From Sarcophilus harrisii (lineage: Eukaryota; Chordata; Mammalia; Dasyuromorphia; Dasyuridae): 64,000 bases of DNA. The stretch is taken from assembly GCF_902635505.1 (NCBI RefSeq), contig NC_045427.1, positions 54,586,539 to 54,650,538 on the forward strand, in the 5' to 3' direction. Below, one piece after another: positions 37,001-44,504 of this stretch. A program made the position numbers and the translations under genes. Within the stretch, counting starts at the first letter, position 1. The number at the start of each line of letters is the position of its first letter. The notes below the pieces were generated by a model. The model made no database searches, was not told the origin of the DNA, and was given only the letters and a program-made list of their open reading frames with translations.

Positions 37001-40000
37001 GCACTGGCCCCACCTTTGCTAGGCTTTTGTGAGTCCAGTCTTGGCCTTTTGGTCCGGACCTGTGACCCTGTCAGGGAGAGAACTCCCCTCCTTCAGGGGT
37101 AACTGGTCCGTGGCTGGAGCTGCCCAACAATGCTGTCACTGAGCACCGGGACACGGGCTGCTCGGCCCAAGGAAAAACGTTGCCCCAAGTCTCCAGGAAA
37201 TCTGACTTTTAGGACTCTAAGACTGACCCCTGAGAGGACCCCTTCCCCTAGTGAGAAGTCCTCCCCCTAGCCCCGTGTGCCAGCCCTCTCTCCCAATTTA
37301 GGGTCACAGAAGGCTCGGACTCTCTTTCAGCCCTTAACCCTCTTCCTAGCTCTCTATTAAATCAGCCGCTGTGGACGGATCTGAGGCTCAGGAACTTTAA
37401 TTTCAGAAGAGACGCTTCTGAGCTCCCATCAGACCTTGTGACTTAGAAAAACATCTTCCCGGATGCTGAGGGATTTATCTCAGACCGGGGCAGGCAGGTC
37501 CTATCTGCAAACTCTAAGCCCCGAGTAAGGGAGGATTTCTCTAATCTTTCCTGATGTGAAATCCCCTGAAACTTTGCAGGGCTCTACGGCTTTCTGACTT
37601 TTGGAGATAATGTTTCTGCTGATGTGCTGATGTCCTACCCAGGCAATGACACCATGGTCATCGTGGCCCGCTTCCTGTTCGGGGTCTCTATTGTGACGGT
37701 CTACCCCATTGCTCTCCTCCTGGGCAGGTGACAGAATTTGTTCCTTACTCGGATTAGGGCAAAGGAGCCATCTTTATTTACCCCCTGGGATCCAGCTACT
37801 CAGGGCACCCTGCTTTGGATTATTAGTTTAAAGGATTTCAGCCAGCCAGAATCCCTATTACCAAAATATATATATATATATATTATTGAACACCTACTAT
37901 GTGCACTTATAGCCTGTATCATAGAGCTTAATGGTGAATTATATGTTAGAATCCATATGCATGCAATGGATTTCAGCCAGCCAGGATCCCTATTGCTTAT
38001 ATATATATATATAATTGAACACCTACTATGTGCACCTATAGTCTGTATCATAGAGGTTAATGTTGAATTATATGTTAGAATCCATGTGCAGCAATGGATT
38101 TCAGCCAGACAGGATTCCTATTGCCAAACAAAATTAATTGAACACCTACTGTGTGCACCTATAGCCTGTATCACAGAGCTTACTGATGAATTATATGTTA
38201 GAATCCTAATGCATGCAATGGAGAGGACAACTGAATCTCGGCTCTGTCTTAGATCAGTTATTCTATCTTAGCTAAGACACTTACCGTACATTTTTAAAAA
38301 CTCTTCACAAAGCACATATTATGTAATTGTGTCTGAGGGGGGAAAGGTGATGGTTTGCAGGTGAATTAGAAGAGGCTTCTTGGGAAAGGTGGCCTTTGAG
38401 CTGGGTTTTAAAGGATGAGTTAGGAATTTAAAGGGCAAAGAAGGGGGAAGGAAGGTATCCCAGGCATTGGGGCAGGATTAGTAAAAGCTGAAACATCGCA
38501 AGCCATATGCAAGGAGGTGATTGAAATTGGCTTAAACGTAGAATATATGGAGAAAAGAATAATAGGAAAGCCTCTTCCCATCTGTAAAATGGGGCTAATA
38601 ATTTTTGCCAGTCCACATCTTGGGTTTGCTCTAGGGCAAGTGCTTTGTGACTTGAAAAGGAGTAAATCGTTGGGGACTATTAGTATTTCCCTCCTCTCAT
38701 TTCCCCAATGAGCTTACTCTCCTTAAAGTCATGAACTATTGTTTCTATTTTTTCTTTCCTCTAAAGCACTTAGCATGGAAAGCTGCTGTCCACTGTAGCT
38801 TCCTTATAAATATTTGACTTTGGTTCAAGTCAGAGTACTTGTTTGGGAATCTTAAAATCAATTAAGAATTTATTAAGTAACTTTTATGTGCCAGCTAAGG
38901 AGGAAAAAAAACTAAACAATTCCTGATCTCAATATGTATATGAAATCCATATGGAGACAGAGGAAATACAAACTGAAACACAGGATCATTGATTTAAAGC
39001 TGGGGGACCTTAGAGATGTCTCCTTTAATCTAACATCCTCAGGTCACAAAGCTTCTGAATTTGAACCCAGGACATCCTAAAATCAATTCCAGGTCCCAGT
39101 GCCTCGATCTGAGGTAGTTATGGAAGGAGGGCAACAGCAAATGCTCAGGCTACCTGGGAGAAAAGGGATGAAGTAGAAGTCCTTTAGGAGACCATGGAAA
39201 GAGTCAGATTTCATAAGGAAGGGGAAAGCCTTCAGGGACCACCAGTGCCAGAGGTTGGAACATCCAAGAACTGGGAAGCTTCTTTAGGTTCAGTTACTAG
39301 ATTGTGATTTCTTCAAGGGCAGGACTTGTCTTCTTCCTTAATTTATCTCTATCCTTTAGAAGGCACTTAATATTTACTGATTGATTTCTCCCAGGTCAGT
39401 GATCCAGGACTGCTGGCTGAGCTGCTCCAGTATCTGGGGCTGTGGAGGGTCCGCGGACCCTTCAGGAACCTGGGTCCGAATGCTGCTGACGGGCCTGTGG
39501 GTAGCCGCCACACTTCTGTTGGCTCTGTTTGTCCCAGACATCGGGGAAGTCATCATGATCACTGGGAGTATCAGTGCCTTCTTCATCTTCATATTCCCGG
39601 GTGAGCTCCCTCCCTTTCCAAAGGCTTTGTCTCTATTCTGGCTTTGCTTCTGAAGACTCAGGTCTCTGGGGAGAGGGGAGGAACCTGGAGGCTGACTCTG
39701 AGAAATCTTCCTCAAAGCTAAACGATGTCCAGCTCCTGCCTACTGCTTCTCCAAGTCATGTTGAGACTTCTAGGGAAGGAACTGGAACTCTATTTTTATA
39801 AATCATGAAATAAGATTGTGATAAAAGCTCCTGGGGCCATAGCGGATTGCCACCACAATCCATCAGCACAGAGAGTAAAGAGTTGACCAGCTTTTTAATG
39901 TATATTGATGGTAAATCAATAATAGAGGCCAAAAGCTTTCGGTAAATATGAAATATAAGTTAAGACATTGAATTGGAGAAGTCTGCTATTGTATATCATC

Positions 40001-43000
40001 ATTAGAGATAGAAACAGATACTGTGACAAGGGTTGGGCTTGGCTAGCAAACTATATAGAGCCTGAAATTAGAGAAATGTCCTAAAGAAATAGTGTAGTCT
40101 CAGAACTGGAAAGGACCCCATGCTGCTCTCCCAACCCAAGATCATATTTTCCTATCAGCTCCAGAAGAGGAAGGAAGGTTAGTTAAATCTAGTGAATAGA
40201 TAGTAGATAAGTAATAGATCCACAAATAGTGAATAGACAAATTTAGGGAAAGATAGATAGCTGGATAGATAGATAGATAATAGATTTATTGATTGATCTA
40301 ATACTTGGTAAAAGTACTTGTCATTTAAAGCCCTTCACAATCTGGTTCCAAATTTTCTTCCCAGACTGATTTAGCATCACTTCCCCATTGTACGTATCCA
40401 CGTCAGCCAAACCTGTCTACTTGCTAGTACCCTATCTGTGCCCTCCATACTTTTGCACAGAACACTTTTCCCAGGGGCTTATGACAAACAGTCAGATGGC
40501 TTCTCAGTGAACTGCTAGAAAAGATTGTAGGAGAAAAGGAGTCGGAGTGGGAGAGGGAATCAGGAAGTCGGAAATGTCTGGGAATGAAATTTGGCCTTTT
40601 ATTACACATTCACCATCTGCGGGTGGTAGCAGGAGATTGCTTTTGGATTTTAACTAGTTGTTTAAAGTAACCTTATTCTTATAAGCATTTTGTATTTCCA
40701 TGACTCCTAAATTTAGACGCACTAATTTGGGCTCTTGAAACAAGATTAATTAGCTGCAGTATTAAGGCCTCAGAATCATAGAATTATAAAGCTAGAAGGA
40801 AACTTAGAAATAGTTCAATTTTCTCATTTGAAAGAGGAGGGAGGTTGAAGTCAGGAGAGGTTGATAAAGGTCACACTGGAGGGTGGTAGATGGTCGAGCA
40901 GACAATAAAGTGCCCGCTTTGAGAAGTCTCATGGAGTGTTGAAAGATCTGACATCTGAGCCGCGTGTTTGGGTTTCGTTGGCAGGCCTGTGTCTCATTTG
41001 TGCAGTGGACCTGGAGAACCTGGGGCCAAAAATCAGGTGAGCTAAGTTTGTCCTCCCACATTGTAATGACTTCGATAATAGATTGAATTTTAGATCTTAG
41101 AGAAGCTATCACCCTAAACCTTCTCTTTTAACAGATTAGGACACTGAGGGAAATCACTTGCTCATCTTATTCTTGCCCCTGAGCAATCACACATGGCCTG
41201 GTCCACACCTGGAAGGCATTTTCTCTTGATGTGAAAAATTTTTCTCCGCTTTCAAAGCTTAATTTAACCATCATCTCCTCCACAAAGCTTTCCATAAGTC
41301 CCCTCCTTTTCTTCCCTTCCCCCAACTAAGTTTCTCTCCTTCAAATATTTCTAGAGCATTTTTCTGGGGTTTCTCCTTTTGTCCCCATTATACCCTATTT
41401 TGTATTCTACTTATCTGTCTACATATGGTATTTGTTCATAGTTTTAGAACTGGAAAAGACCTTAGAATTTTATCGCATCCAAGCCCTTCCCTTTAATGAT
41501 TAGGGTGGATGAAAGGACTTGCTCAGGGTGGTTCAGCTAGTCTGAGGTAGGATTTGAATTCAGCTCTTTATTCTTTGTTCCATCTACCAGCCTCTAAGAG
41601 TGGCTCCCCTAATAGAAGAGAAGGGACTCAAGGAAAGGGACTGCTTCATATTTCCCACAGTTCCAAACATAGACAGTAAACATTCAATAAAGGTTTGAAT
41701 TGGTCTGTGTGACATGTATATGAGAGATGACACAAGATTTAACCTTGAATCACAGGAGGTCCCACCTTCTTAAACTACATGAAATTGGCAGAGCCAGTCT
41801 GCAAAGAGGTCTGCAGAGAGCCAGGTCCAAGCTTGTTAGGAGGAAGACCTTCCAATCATCAGAGCTGCCCCCAAGTCCAAAGGGCTTCTTTAGGGGATGG
41901 TGGGTTTCCTCCTCAATGGGGGCCTTTACACAAAAGTATGCTGAATTCAAACCCCGCATCATACCCTTGCATAAGTCACTTAATCCTTTTTGCCTCAGTT
42001 TCCTCATCTGTAAAATGATCTGCAATCACTCCAGTATCTTTGCCAAAAAAAACCCAAATTGGATCACGAAGAGTCAGACAAGACTGACTACTCGTTCTTA
42101 GGACTTCACTCGATGCCTCTGAGGTCTCTCCGTTCTGAGATTCTATGGATCAGCCCTTGGAACCTGCTGTCAGTAATTAGGGTCTGAACTTTTCTTTCTT
42201 GAGCAGTGATCCTAATAGATTGTAGAAACTGCGCACTGATCTGTTTGGGGATTGGGCAGGGTGTACAAATGAGATCAGTCACCCCCCTAAGCTCCTTAAC
42301 TTAAACAGAAGAACAGGGAAAAAGTGGAAATGTTCCTCCTTCTCCTTTTCCCCCTTTCCTCTTTTTCCTCCTCCTTTTTCTCCTTCTCTTCCTCTTCCTC
42401 TTCCTTCATTGCTCTCATCTCTCAAAGGCTCTTTAATTTAAAATGGAAAGGATGCCTCCTTTGGCAACCTGGTTGAGGTCTAACTCTATTTACTACACAA
42501 AGTTTCTTAGTTAAGTCACTAGATTACTTTTCTAGGTCTCAATTTCCTTACCTGTAAAATGAGAGAGTTGAACTAGATGCTCTTTGAGGAACCTTCTAGC
42601 ATTAACATCCTATCAGGCTATGAGGTCTTTTTCTACCAGGTTTTCATGATGCTTAAATTTTTTTTAAAAATCACATTTTATATACCCAGCACATAAATAT
42701 TTTTCCTCAATAGTGTGCCATTTTTCCAATTATATGTAAAGATATTTTTCAACATTACAAGTTTTTAAGTTCCAATTTTTTTTCTCCTTCCTCCTCTTAT
42801 TTCTTCTTTCCCCAAGACACCAAGCAGTGTGATATAGGTTATACAAGGACATATTTTCATATTTATCATGTTGTGAAAGAAAAATTAGAACAAAAGGAAA
42901 AAACCATGAGAAAGAAAGGAAAACAAACAAATGAAAGAAAAAGTAAAAATAGTATGCTTTGATCCACATTCAATCTCGATAGTTTTTCTCTGGATGCAGA

Positions 43001-43902
43001 TGGGATTTTCCATTCTGAGGCTCTTGGAATTTTCAGGTCACTAAATTGCTGAGAAGACCTAATTCTATCACAGTTGCTTATCACATAATCTTCCAGCACA
43101 TAAATATTGTAGCACCATAGATTTAGGGATGGAGGAGACCTGAGAGGTCATTCCCTTCTTTGCATTGTTGAAGAAGCTCAGACCAGGGAAGGCAAATTGC
43201 ACAGATAGTGAAAATCAGACCTGGGATTTGAACTCAGATCTTCTGACTACTAGACCAGTAGTTTTCCTGTTCCACCACCATACCTGCCAAGAAAATCTGA
43301 TAAGCAGGTTATTATTGCCTCTTATTGCTACTATGAGTCCTTCTTCCTCCAAAAGGACATTGCATGTAACAGACCATCCAGTCCCACCTCATTCTGAGAA
43401 AACTGAGACACAAGGAAAAAAGCTGACCACAGGTAGCAGGAGCAGGGAATTCCAAGGCAGAGCTTGACCCCAAAACCAGGCTCTTTCCACATCTTCCTAT
43501 TCTCTCTTTCGAGGCGTGAGCAGAAAAAAACAAAAGGAGCTGAGCTTCAAACCAATTCCCCTCCTCCCTTAACCCTGACAGTTGCTTTGGTGATTTTGGA
43601 AAGAAAATAAAATAGGCTGAAGGCCCCGGTGCTTATTGCCTGCAATTTAATTTTTCATGGACTTGATGCTCTCATCACGCTGAGTACTTGAGAAATGTCT
43701 GCCTTTGTTCCCCGTGCATTAAAATAACTTTTTTAGTCCTTATTGTTTCTATGAAAATTTCAGGAAAATTGAATGATTCTTTTTTTGTTTTCCTTCTTCA
43801 ATCCTTAGATCCTGCTTGATCTTCTGGGGAGTGGTCTCCATCTTAGCCGGTGCCTTTATCTTTGGGCAGAGTACCAGTTCAGCCATCTTGGATCTGTTCT
43901 GA
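16617..43902 (+). CDS. SLC38A8: SLC38A8, sodium-coupled neutral amino acid transporter 8 (complete, 10 coding exons)
   Basis: Coding exons: 16617-16805, 23133-23331, 25726-25885, 27373-27474, 29650-29707, 36702-36816, 37580-37727, 39395-39600, 40985-41036, 43809-43902. Lengths sum to 1323 nt, that is 440 residues plus TGA, and every junction is GT-AG with matching phase. The product aligns end to end with my memory of human SLC38A8 (435 residues), with shared blocks such as [56 protein letters not shown] and FIFGQS. About eleven membrane segments of the APC-fold SLC38 family are visible. The family moves glutamine, alanine and other neutral amino acids with sodium at the plasma membrane; human SLC38A8 is retinal, and its loss causes foveal hypoplasia with optic nerve misrouting. 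The start is chosen because the ATG sits in an acceptable context (aaatatgg) and the N-terminus matches the family length. No frame break is seen. NECAB2 lies downstream, tail to tail. Confidence 0.96.
17401..17432. repeat. (CT)16 microsatellite
   Basis: Uninterrupted CT dinucleotide run in intron 1 of SLC38A8. Confidence 0.9.
17474..17611 (-). repeat. WSINE1-like tRNA-derived SINE
   Basis: Reverse complement of the canonical marsupial SINE: gcaattgagattaagtgact, tgcccagggtcacacaacta, gaattgaactagggtcctcc, atccactgagtcacccagct. Nearly full length. Confidence 0.85.
17612..17870. repeat. Pyrimidine-rich simple repeat (tctctgtgtc type)
   Basis: Degenerate CTCTGTCTCT repeat adjoining the SINE at 17.47-17.61 kb. 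No coding interpretation. Confidence 0.8.
18281..18655. repeat. (GA)n microsatellite expanding into a 370-bp purine-rich tract
   Basis: Pure (GA)17 to 18315, then GAGACAGA-type degenerate repeat. The overlapping Arg/Glu-rich and Ser/Leu-rich frames are artefacts. Confidence 0.9.
21727..21953 (+). repeat. MAR1-like SINE
   Basis: Full-length sense copy: gtagctgggtgacactgcag, ttggagtcaggaagtctcac, ctagctgtgtgacttataag, then caagtgagctggagaaggaa, atggcaaaccactccaaaat and gactgaacagcaa. Confidence 0.8.
23133..23331 (+). CDS. SLC38A8: SLC38A8 coding exon 2
   Basis: 66 codons plus one base; acceptor is …gacag, preceded by about 21 consecutive T, and donor is GTAAGC. It encodes transmembrane segments 2 and 3 ([19 protein letters not shown] and [20 protein letters not shown]) with the conserved TYQGVVR and GKLCE blocks between them. 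The split codon at the end gives Leu-130 with exon 3. Confidence 0.95.
23863..24400 (+). repeat. MIR-like SINE interrupted by a MAR1-like SINE
   Basis: Outer element: 23863-24010 (gatgcagctaggtagtgcag … ataataatagcacctacttt) resumes at about 24245 (cctaggatgttgtaaggatt, aaatgagataag), the usual continuation of this SINE. Inner element: 24017-24243 (atggaatgctggacctggat … ggaaaaggaattggcaaacc … gattgaaacaactg). Both are in sense orientation, in SLC38A8 intron 2. Confidence 0.7.
24691..24717. repeat. (TGA)n trinucleotide repeat
   Basis: Eight to nine ATG/TGA units, intron 2 of SLC38A8. Confidence 0.85.
24740..24930 (+). repeat. MIR/THER-type SINE relic
   Basis: Contains ccccattttacagatgaagaaactgaggcac (split here: cccattttacagatgaagaa, actgaggcac) followed by gacttgaatccagatcttct, diagnostic of the mammal-wide CORE-SINE group. 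Confidence 0.65.
25015..25479 (-). mobile_element. 5'-truncated L1 3' end with 16-bp target site duplication
   Basis: Poly(T) start, then the reverse complement of an L1 3' UTR (ttttattttcaaaacatatg, tgctgcacaagaaatatcag, ctgttctgctcacttcactt). It is flanked by perfect direct repeats ccttcatcttactgtt at 24999-25014 and 25480-25495. Confidence 0.9.
25726..25885 (+). CDS. SLC38A8: SLC38A8 coding exon 3
   Basis: 160 nt, acceptor tccag, donor GTACAT. It encodes the segment 3-4 loop ([20 protein letters not shown]) and transmembrane segment 4 ([16 protein letters not shown]), ending in FQKYT. The loop is about six residues longer than in human and holds an N-glycosylation sequon, Asn137-Glu-Thr. 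L1 insertions lie about 250 bp upstream and 120 bp downstream. Confidence 0.95.
26005..26605 (-). mobile_element. L1 ORF2 internal fragment with 15-bp target site duplication and no 3' end
   Basis: Minus-strand reading gives endonuclease and linker blocks [43 protein letters not shown] and the start of the region before reverse transcriptase, ending at [11 protein letters not shown], with few frame breaks. Perfect direct repeats tgattatatttctct flank it at 25990-26004 and 26606-26620. There is no L1 3' UTR and no poly(A) tail. Confidence 0.88.
26741..26899 (-). mobile_element. 159-bp L1 3' tail with 15-16-bp target site duplication
   Basis: Long poly(T) (26741-26758), then the L1 terminus in reverse (attgacagaacccatgcctg, caacattatcccttgcgcgc). 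Flanked by tgtaacttagaatcct at 26726-26741 and 26900-26915. Same subfamily as 10.23-10.84 kb. Confidence 0.9.
27332..27369. repeat. (GT)19 microsatellite at the SLC38A8 exon 4 acceptor
   Basis: Uninterrupted GT run followed by tag and then exon 4. It replaces the usual polypyrimidine tract; a possible branch site (caactaag) sits just before it at 27322-27329. Confidence 0.95.
27373..27474 (+). CDS. SLC38A8: SLC38A8 coding exon 4 (frame-neutral exon)
   Basis: 102 nt, beginning and ending in the same phase (Ser split across the 5' border, Arg across the 3' border), so skipping would keep frame while removing transmembrane segment 5 ([20 protein letters not shown]) and the following loop. The acceptor AG at 27371-27372 directly follows a (GT)19 run. 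Donor is GTGGGT. Confidence 0.95.
27790..29200 (+). repeat. Dispersed mammalian repeat with L2-like tail, interrupted by a SINE
   Basis: Starts agcatttattaggtgcctac (the reverse complement of an L2-type 3' tail), then ggggatacaaagaaaggcaa, cctggttatgaggggcttta, gaagccattgaagtagtcta. The same order recurs at 29.93-30.85 and 44.5-45.9 kb. I cannot name the family with certainty. A (GA)n run is at 27925-27962 and a MAR1 SINE at 28285-28502. Confidence 0.55.
28285..28502 (-). repeat. MAR1-like SINE
   Basis: Reverse complement copy: ttgtgtccaactctttggga, tctggagttttcttgacaaa, gatcctggactggttttttg, aactcaggtccttcagactc, ending atctgcccc. Inserted in the dispersed repeat that continues on both sides. 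Confidence 0.8.
29650..29707 (+). CDS. SLC38A8: SLC38A8 coding exon 5
   Basis: Short 58-nt exon, acceptor ttacag, donor GTAATT. It encodes the start of transmembrane segment 6 ([19 protein letters not shown]), among the most conserved stretches of the family, and ends in phase 0. Confidence 0.95.
29930..30850 (+). repeat. Second copy of the dispersed L2-tail-like repeat
   Basis: Parallel order of blocks to 27.8-29.2 kb: gtacctcttctgagtcaggc, ctgctcctaccctcaagaat, gccaggttatgaaaagcttc, gtgagttgacatggtcagat. Diverged and without coding content. Confidence 0.5.
30991..31037. repeat. (GA)n microsatellite
   Basis: About 45 bp of GA with one GG interruption, intron 5 of SLC38A8. Confidence 0.9.
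32126..32266 (+). mobile_element. 141-bp L1 3' tail with 16-bp target site duplication
   Basis: Sense L1 terminus (ttggactacttgccatctag, caatgttgaaaaattatcca, gttttgaaaataaaacactt, A tail). Flanked by aagaatagatggtaat at 32110-32125 and 32267-32282. Confidence 0.88.
32590..33950 (+). repeat. L2/CR1-type LINE-derived repeat
   Basis: Recognisable order for the sense 3' half of an L2-like element: tattcttcctattattttac region, caatccatcatccattcagc, atctaaagtggttcatgatc, gcctcctttaggacccaatt, agaaagtaagcttctttaga, ending cccatagtaagtatttaata aatggctgttgattt (two blocks). It contains a local triplication at 33.54-33.74 kb. Confidence 0.5.
33541..33743. repeat. Tandem triplication, ~67-bp unit
   Basis: Three head-to-tail copies of ctcatggcctcctttaggac, ccaattcaaattccacttat, tctggaaaccctcacc at about 33541, 33609 and 33677. 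The second and third are closer to each other than to the first. Confidence 0.85.
34060..34255 (+). repeat. CORE-type SINE relic
   Basis: aaggatctgtgttcaaatcc, then ttctcatctgtaaaatgagg and gagctagatggcccttgtgt. Diverged. Confidence 0.5.
34483..34770 (+). mobile_element. Truncated L1 3' end
   Basis: gactgaatgtggatcaaagc, atagtattttctcttttgtt, cagattacttgctgtcttgg, aataaatgttgaaagctatc, ending ggaaaaataaaatactattg. A SINE follows directly. Confidence 0.75.
34781..34905 (+). repeat. WSINE1-like SINE
   Basis: ggggcagttgggtggtgcag, tggatagaacaccagctctg, gagtcaggaggacctgagtt, gggcaagtcactaaatcatg. Box A and box B regions of the tRNA-derived head are intact in appearance. Confidence 0.85.
35240..35620. 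other. GC-rich segment in SLC38A8 intron 5
   Basis: CpG-containing segment with the CTCF-like core ccacaagggggagc (35319-35332) and an X-box-like match gtctctcctagcaac (35368-35382), next to the 430-bp purine tract. No splice-bounded coding sequence is apparent. Regulatory role is inference only. Confidence 0.3.
35701..36130. repeat. 430-bp homopurine tract (GGAA/GAAAGG type)
   Basis: Almost uninterrupted A/G on the + strand, degenerate units. It produces artefactual 170-300-residue open frames (Lys/Glu/Arg-rich on +, Ser/Phe/Leu/Pro-rich on -). Confidence 0.95.
36702..36816 (+). CDS. SLC38A8: SLC38A8 coding exon 6
   Basis: 115 nt, acceptor ttttcag, donor GTAAAG. It encodes [12 protein letters not shown] and transmembrane segment 7 ([19 protein letters not shown]). 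The Glu of CHEA is, from memory, the residue altered in a human foveal hypoplasia allele (E233K) and is kept here as Glu239. Confidence 0.95.
37580..37727 (+). CDS. SLC38A8: SLC38A8 coding exon 7
   Basis: 148 nt, acceptor tttgcag, donor GTGACA. It encodes [20 protein letters not shown], then PGND and transmembrane segment 8 ([20 protein letters not shown]). It is nearly identical to the human block. A triplicated ~130-bp unit starts 105 bp after the donor. Confidence 0.95.
37833..38222. repeat. Three tandem copies of a ~130-bp unit in intron 7
   Basis: Units 37833-37967, 37968-38095 and 38096-38222, each ggatttcagccagccaggat, (TA)n or CAAAATTAA, attgaacacctactatgtgc, acctatagcctgtatcatag, aattatatgttagaatccat, gcatgcaat. 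Begins 105 bp after exon 7. Confidence 0.9.
39395..39600 (+). CDS. SLC38A8: SLC38A8 coding exon 8
   Basis: 206 nt, acceptor cccag, donor GTGAGC. It encodes a loop ([10 protein letters not shown]…) and transmembrane segments 9 and 10 ([19 protein letters not shown] and [20 protein letters not shown]). The loop [11 protein letters not shown] matches the human ADPSGLWVRM. Confidence 0.95.
40215..40300. repeat. (GATA)n-like simple repeat
   Basis: Imperfect gatagatagataga repeat within intron 8. Confidence 0.7.
40985..41036 (+). CDS. SLC38A8: SLC38A8 coding exon 9
   Basis: 52-nt exon, acceptor ggcag, donor GTGAGC. It encodes [17 protein letters not shown], the end of transmembrane segment 10 and a short loop; human has GLCLICAMGVEPIGPRV at this place. 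Confidence 0.93.
41800..42095 (+). repeat. MAR1-like SINE, degraded
   Basis: gaattcaaaccccgcatcat, gcataagtcacttaatcctt, tcagtttcctcatctgtaaa, ccagtatctttgccaaaaaa, ggatcacgaagagtcagaca. The left end is uncertain. Confidence 0.65.
42702..43092 (-). mobile_element. Truncated L1 3' end with 16-bp target site duplication
   Basis: Reverse L1 terminus (ccaattatatgtaaagatat, ttcaacattacaagttttta, ccacattcaatctcgatagt, attgctgagaagacc). Flanked by perfect ccagcacataaatatt at 42686-42701 and 43093-43108. Intron 9 of SLC38A8. Confidence 0.9.
43809..43902 (+). CDS. SLC38A8: SLC38A8 coding exon 10 with stop
   Basis: 94 coding nt, acceptor ccttag, stop TGA at 43900-43902. It encodes transmembrane segment 11 ([20 protein letters not shown]) and a short C-terminus ending DLF. 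The 3' UTR continues for an unknown distance; it would run into the (TA)n tract at 44.34 kb if long. No unambiguous polyadenylation signal was found before the dispersed repeat that starts near 44.5 kb. Confidence 0.95.
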
Positions 43903-44338
43903 GTCTTTGGCTGGATGTGAATGTGGAGGCAGGAAAAAGCCGAGCGGAAGGGATCCCTCTTGGACTGAGACAGACTTAGCCCTGGGCACCTTCTCTTGGG
44001 TTCCCTATACTTAAAAGTGGGCGTGTGTGTGCACATGTATATATACACAGGCATAACGCATACATACACACATACATAAATACACCTGTGGTTCCTAGAT
44101 CCCCTCTCTCTGCACCTTGCCTCAGACACCTGATGTTCATTGGCTATTTTCTGGTTTTCTTCTTAAGCAGAATGATGCTCCTGGGCAGCCCCGCTTTTTA
44201 CCTTGACAGAACATCCCAATTTGTAACCTTAGGGATATTTATCGTATAGGAAAAGTAGTATTTGTTTTTTATCACCCTTTTATGGAAAAAGATATTATAT
44301 ATACATATATACATGTATAAAAACTATATACGTGTGTG

Positions 44339-44344
44339 TATATA

Positions 44345-44381
<37 letters not shown>
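44339..44381. repeat. (TA)n microsatellite in the probable SLC38A8 3' UTR
   Basis: About 40 bp of TA, 440 nt after the stop codon, preceded by looser acatatatacatgt repeats from 44.29 kb. Confidence 0.9.
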
Positions 44382-44388
<7 letters not shown>

Positions 44389-44504
44389 AAACCATCCTAA
44401 CCATATGTCTCTATATACGTATACACACATACAATGTCCCTGAAAACCAGGGAGTTAAAGGAGGGCAATGAGGCTTCCTTCTTTTACTTGTGACCAGTTA
44501 ATTC

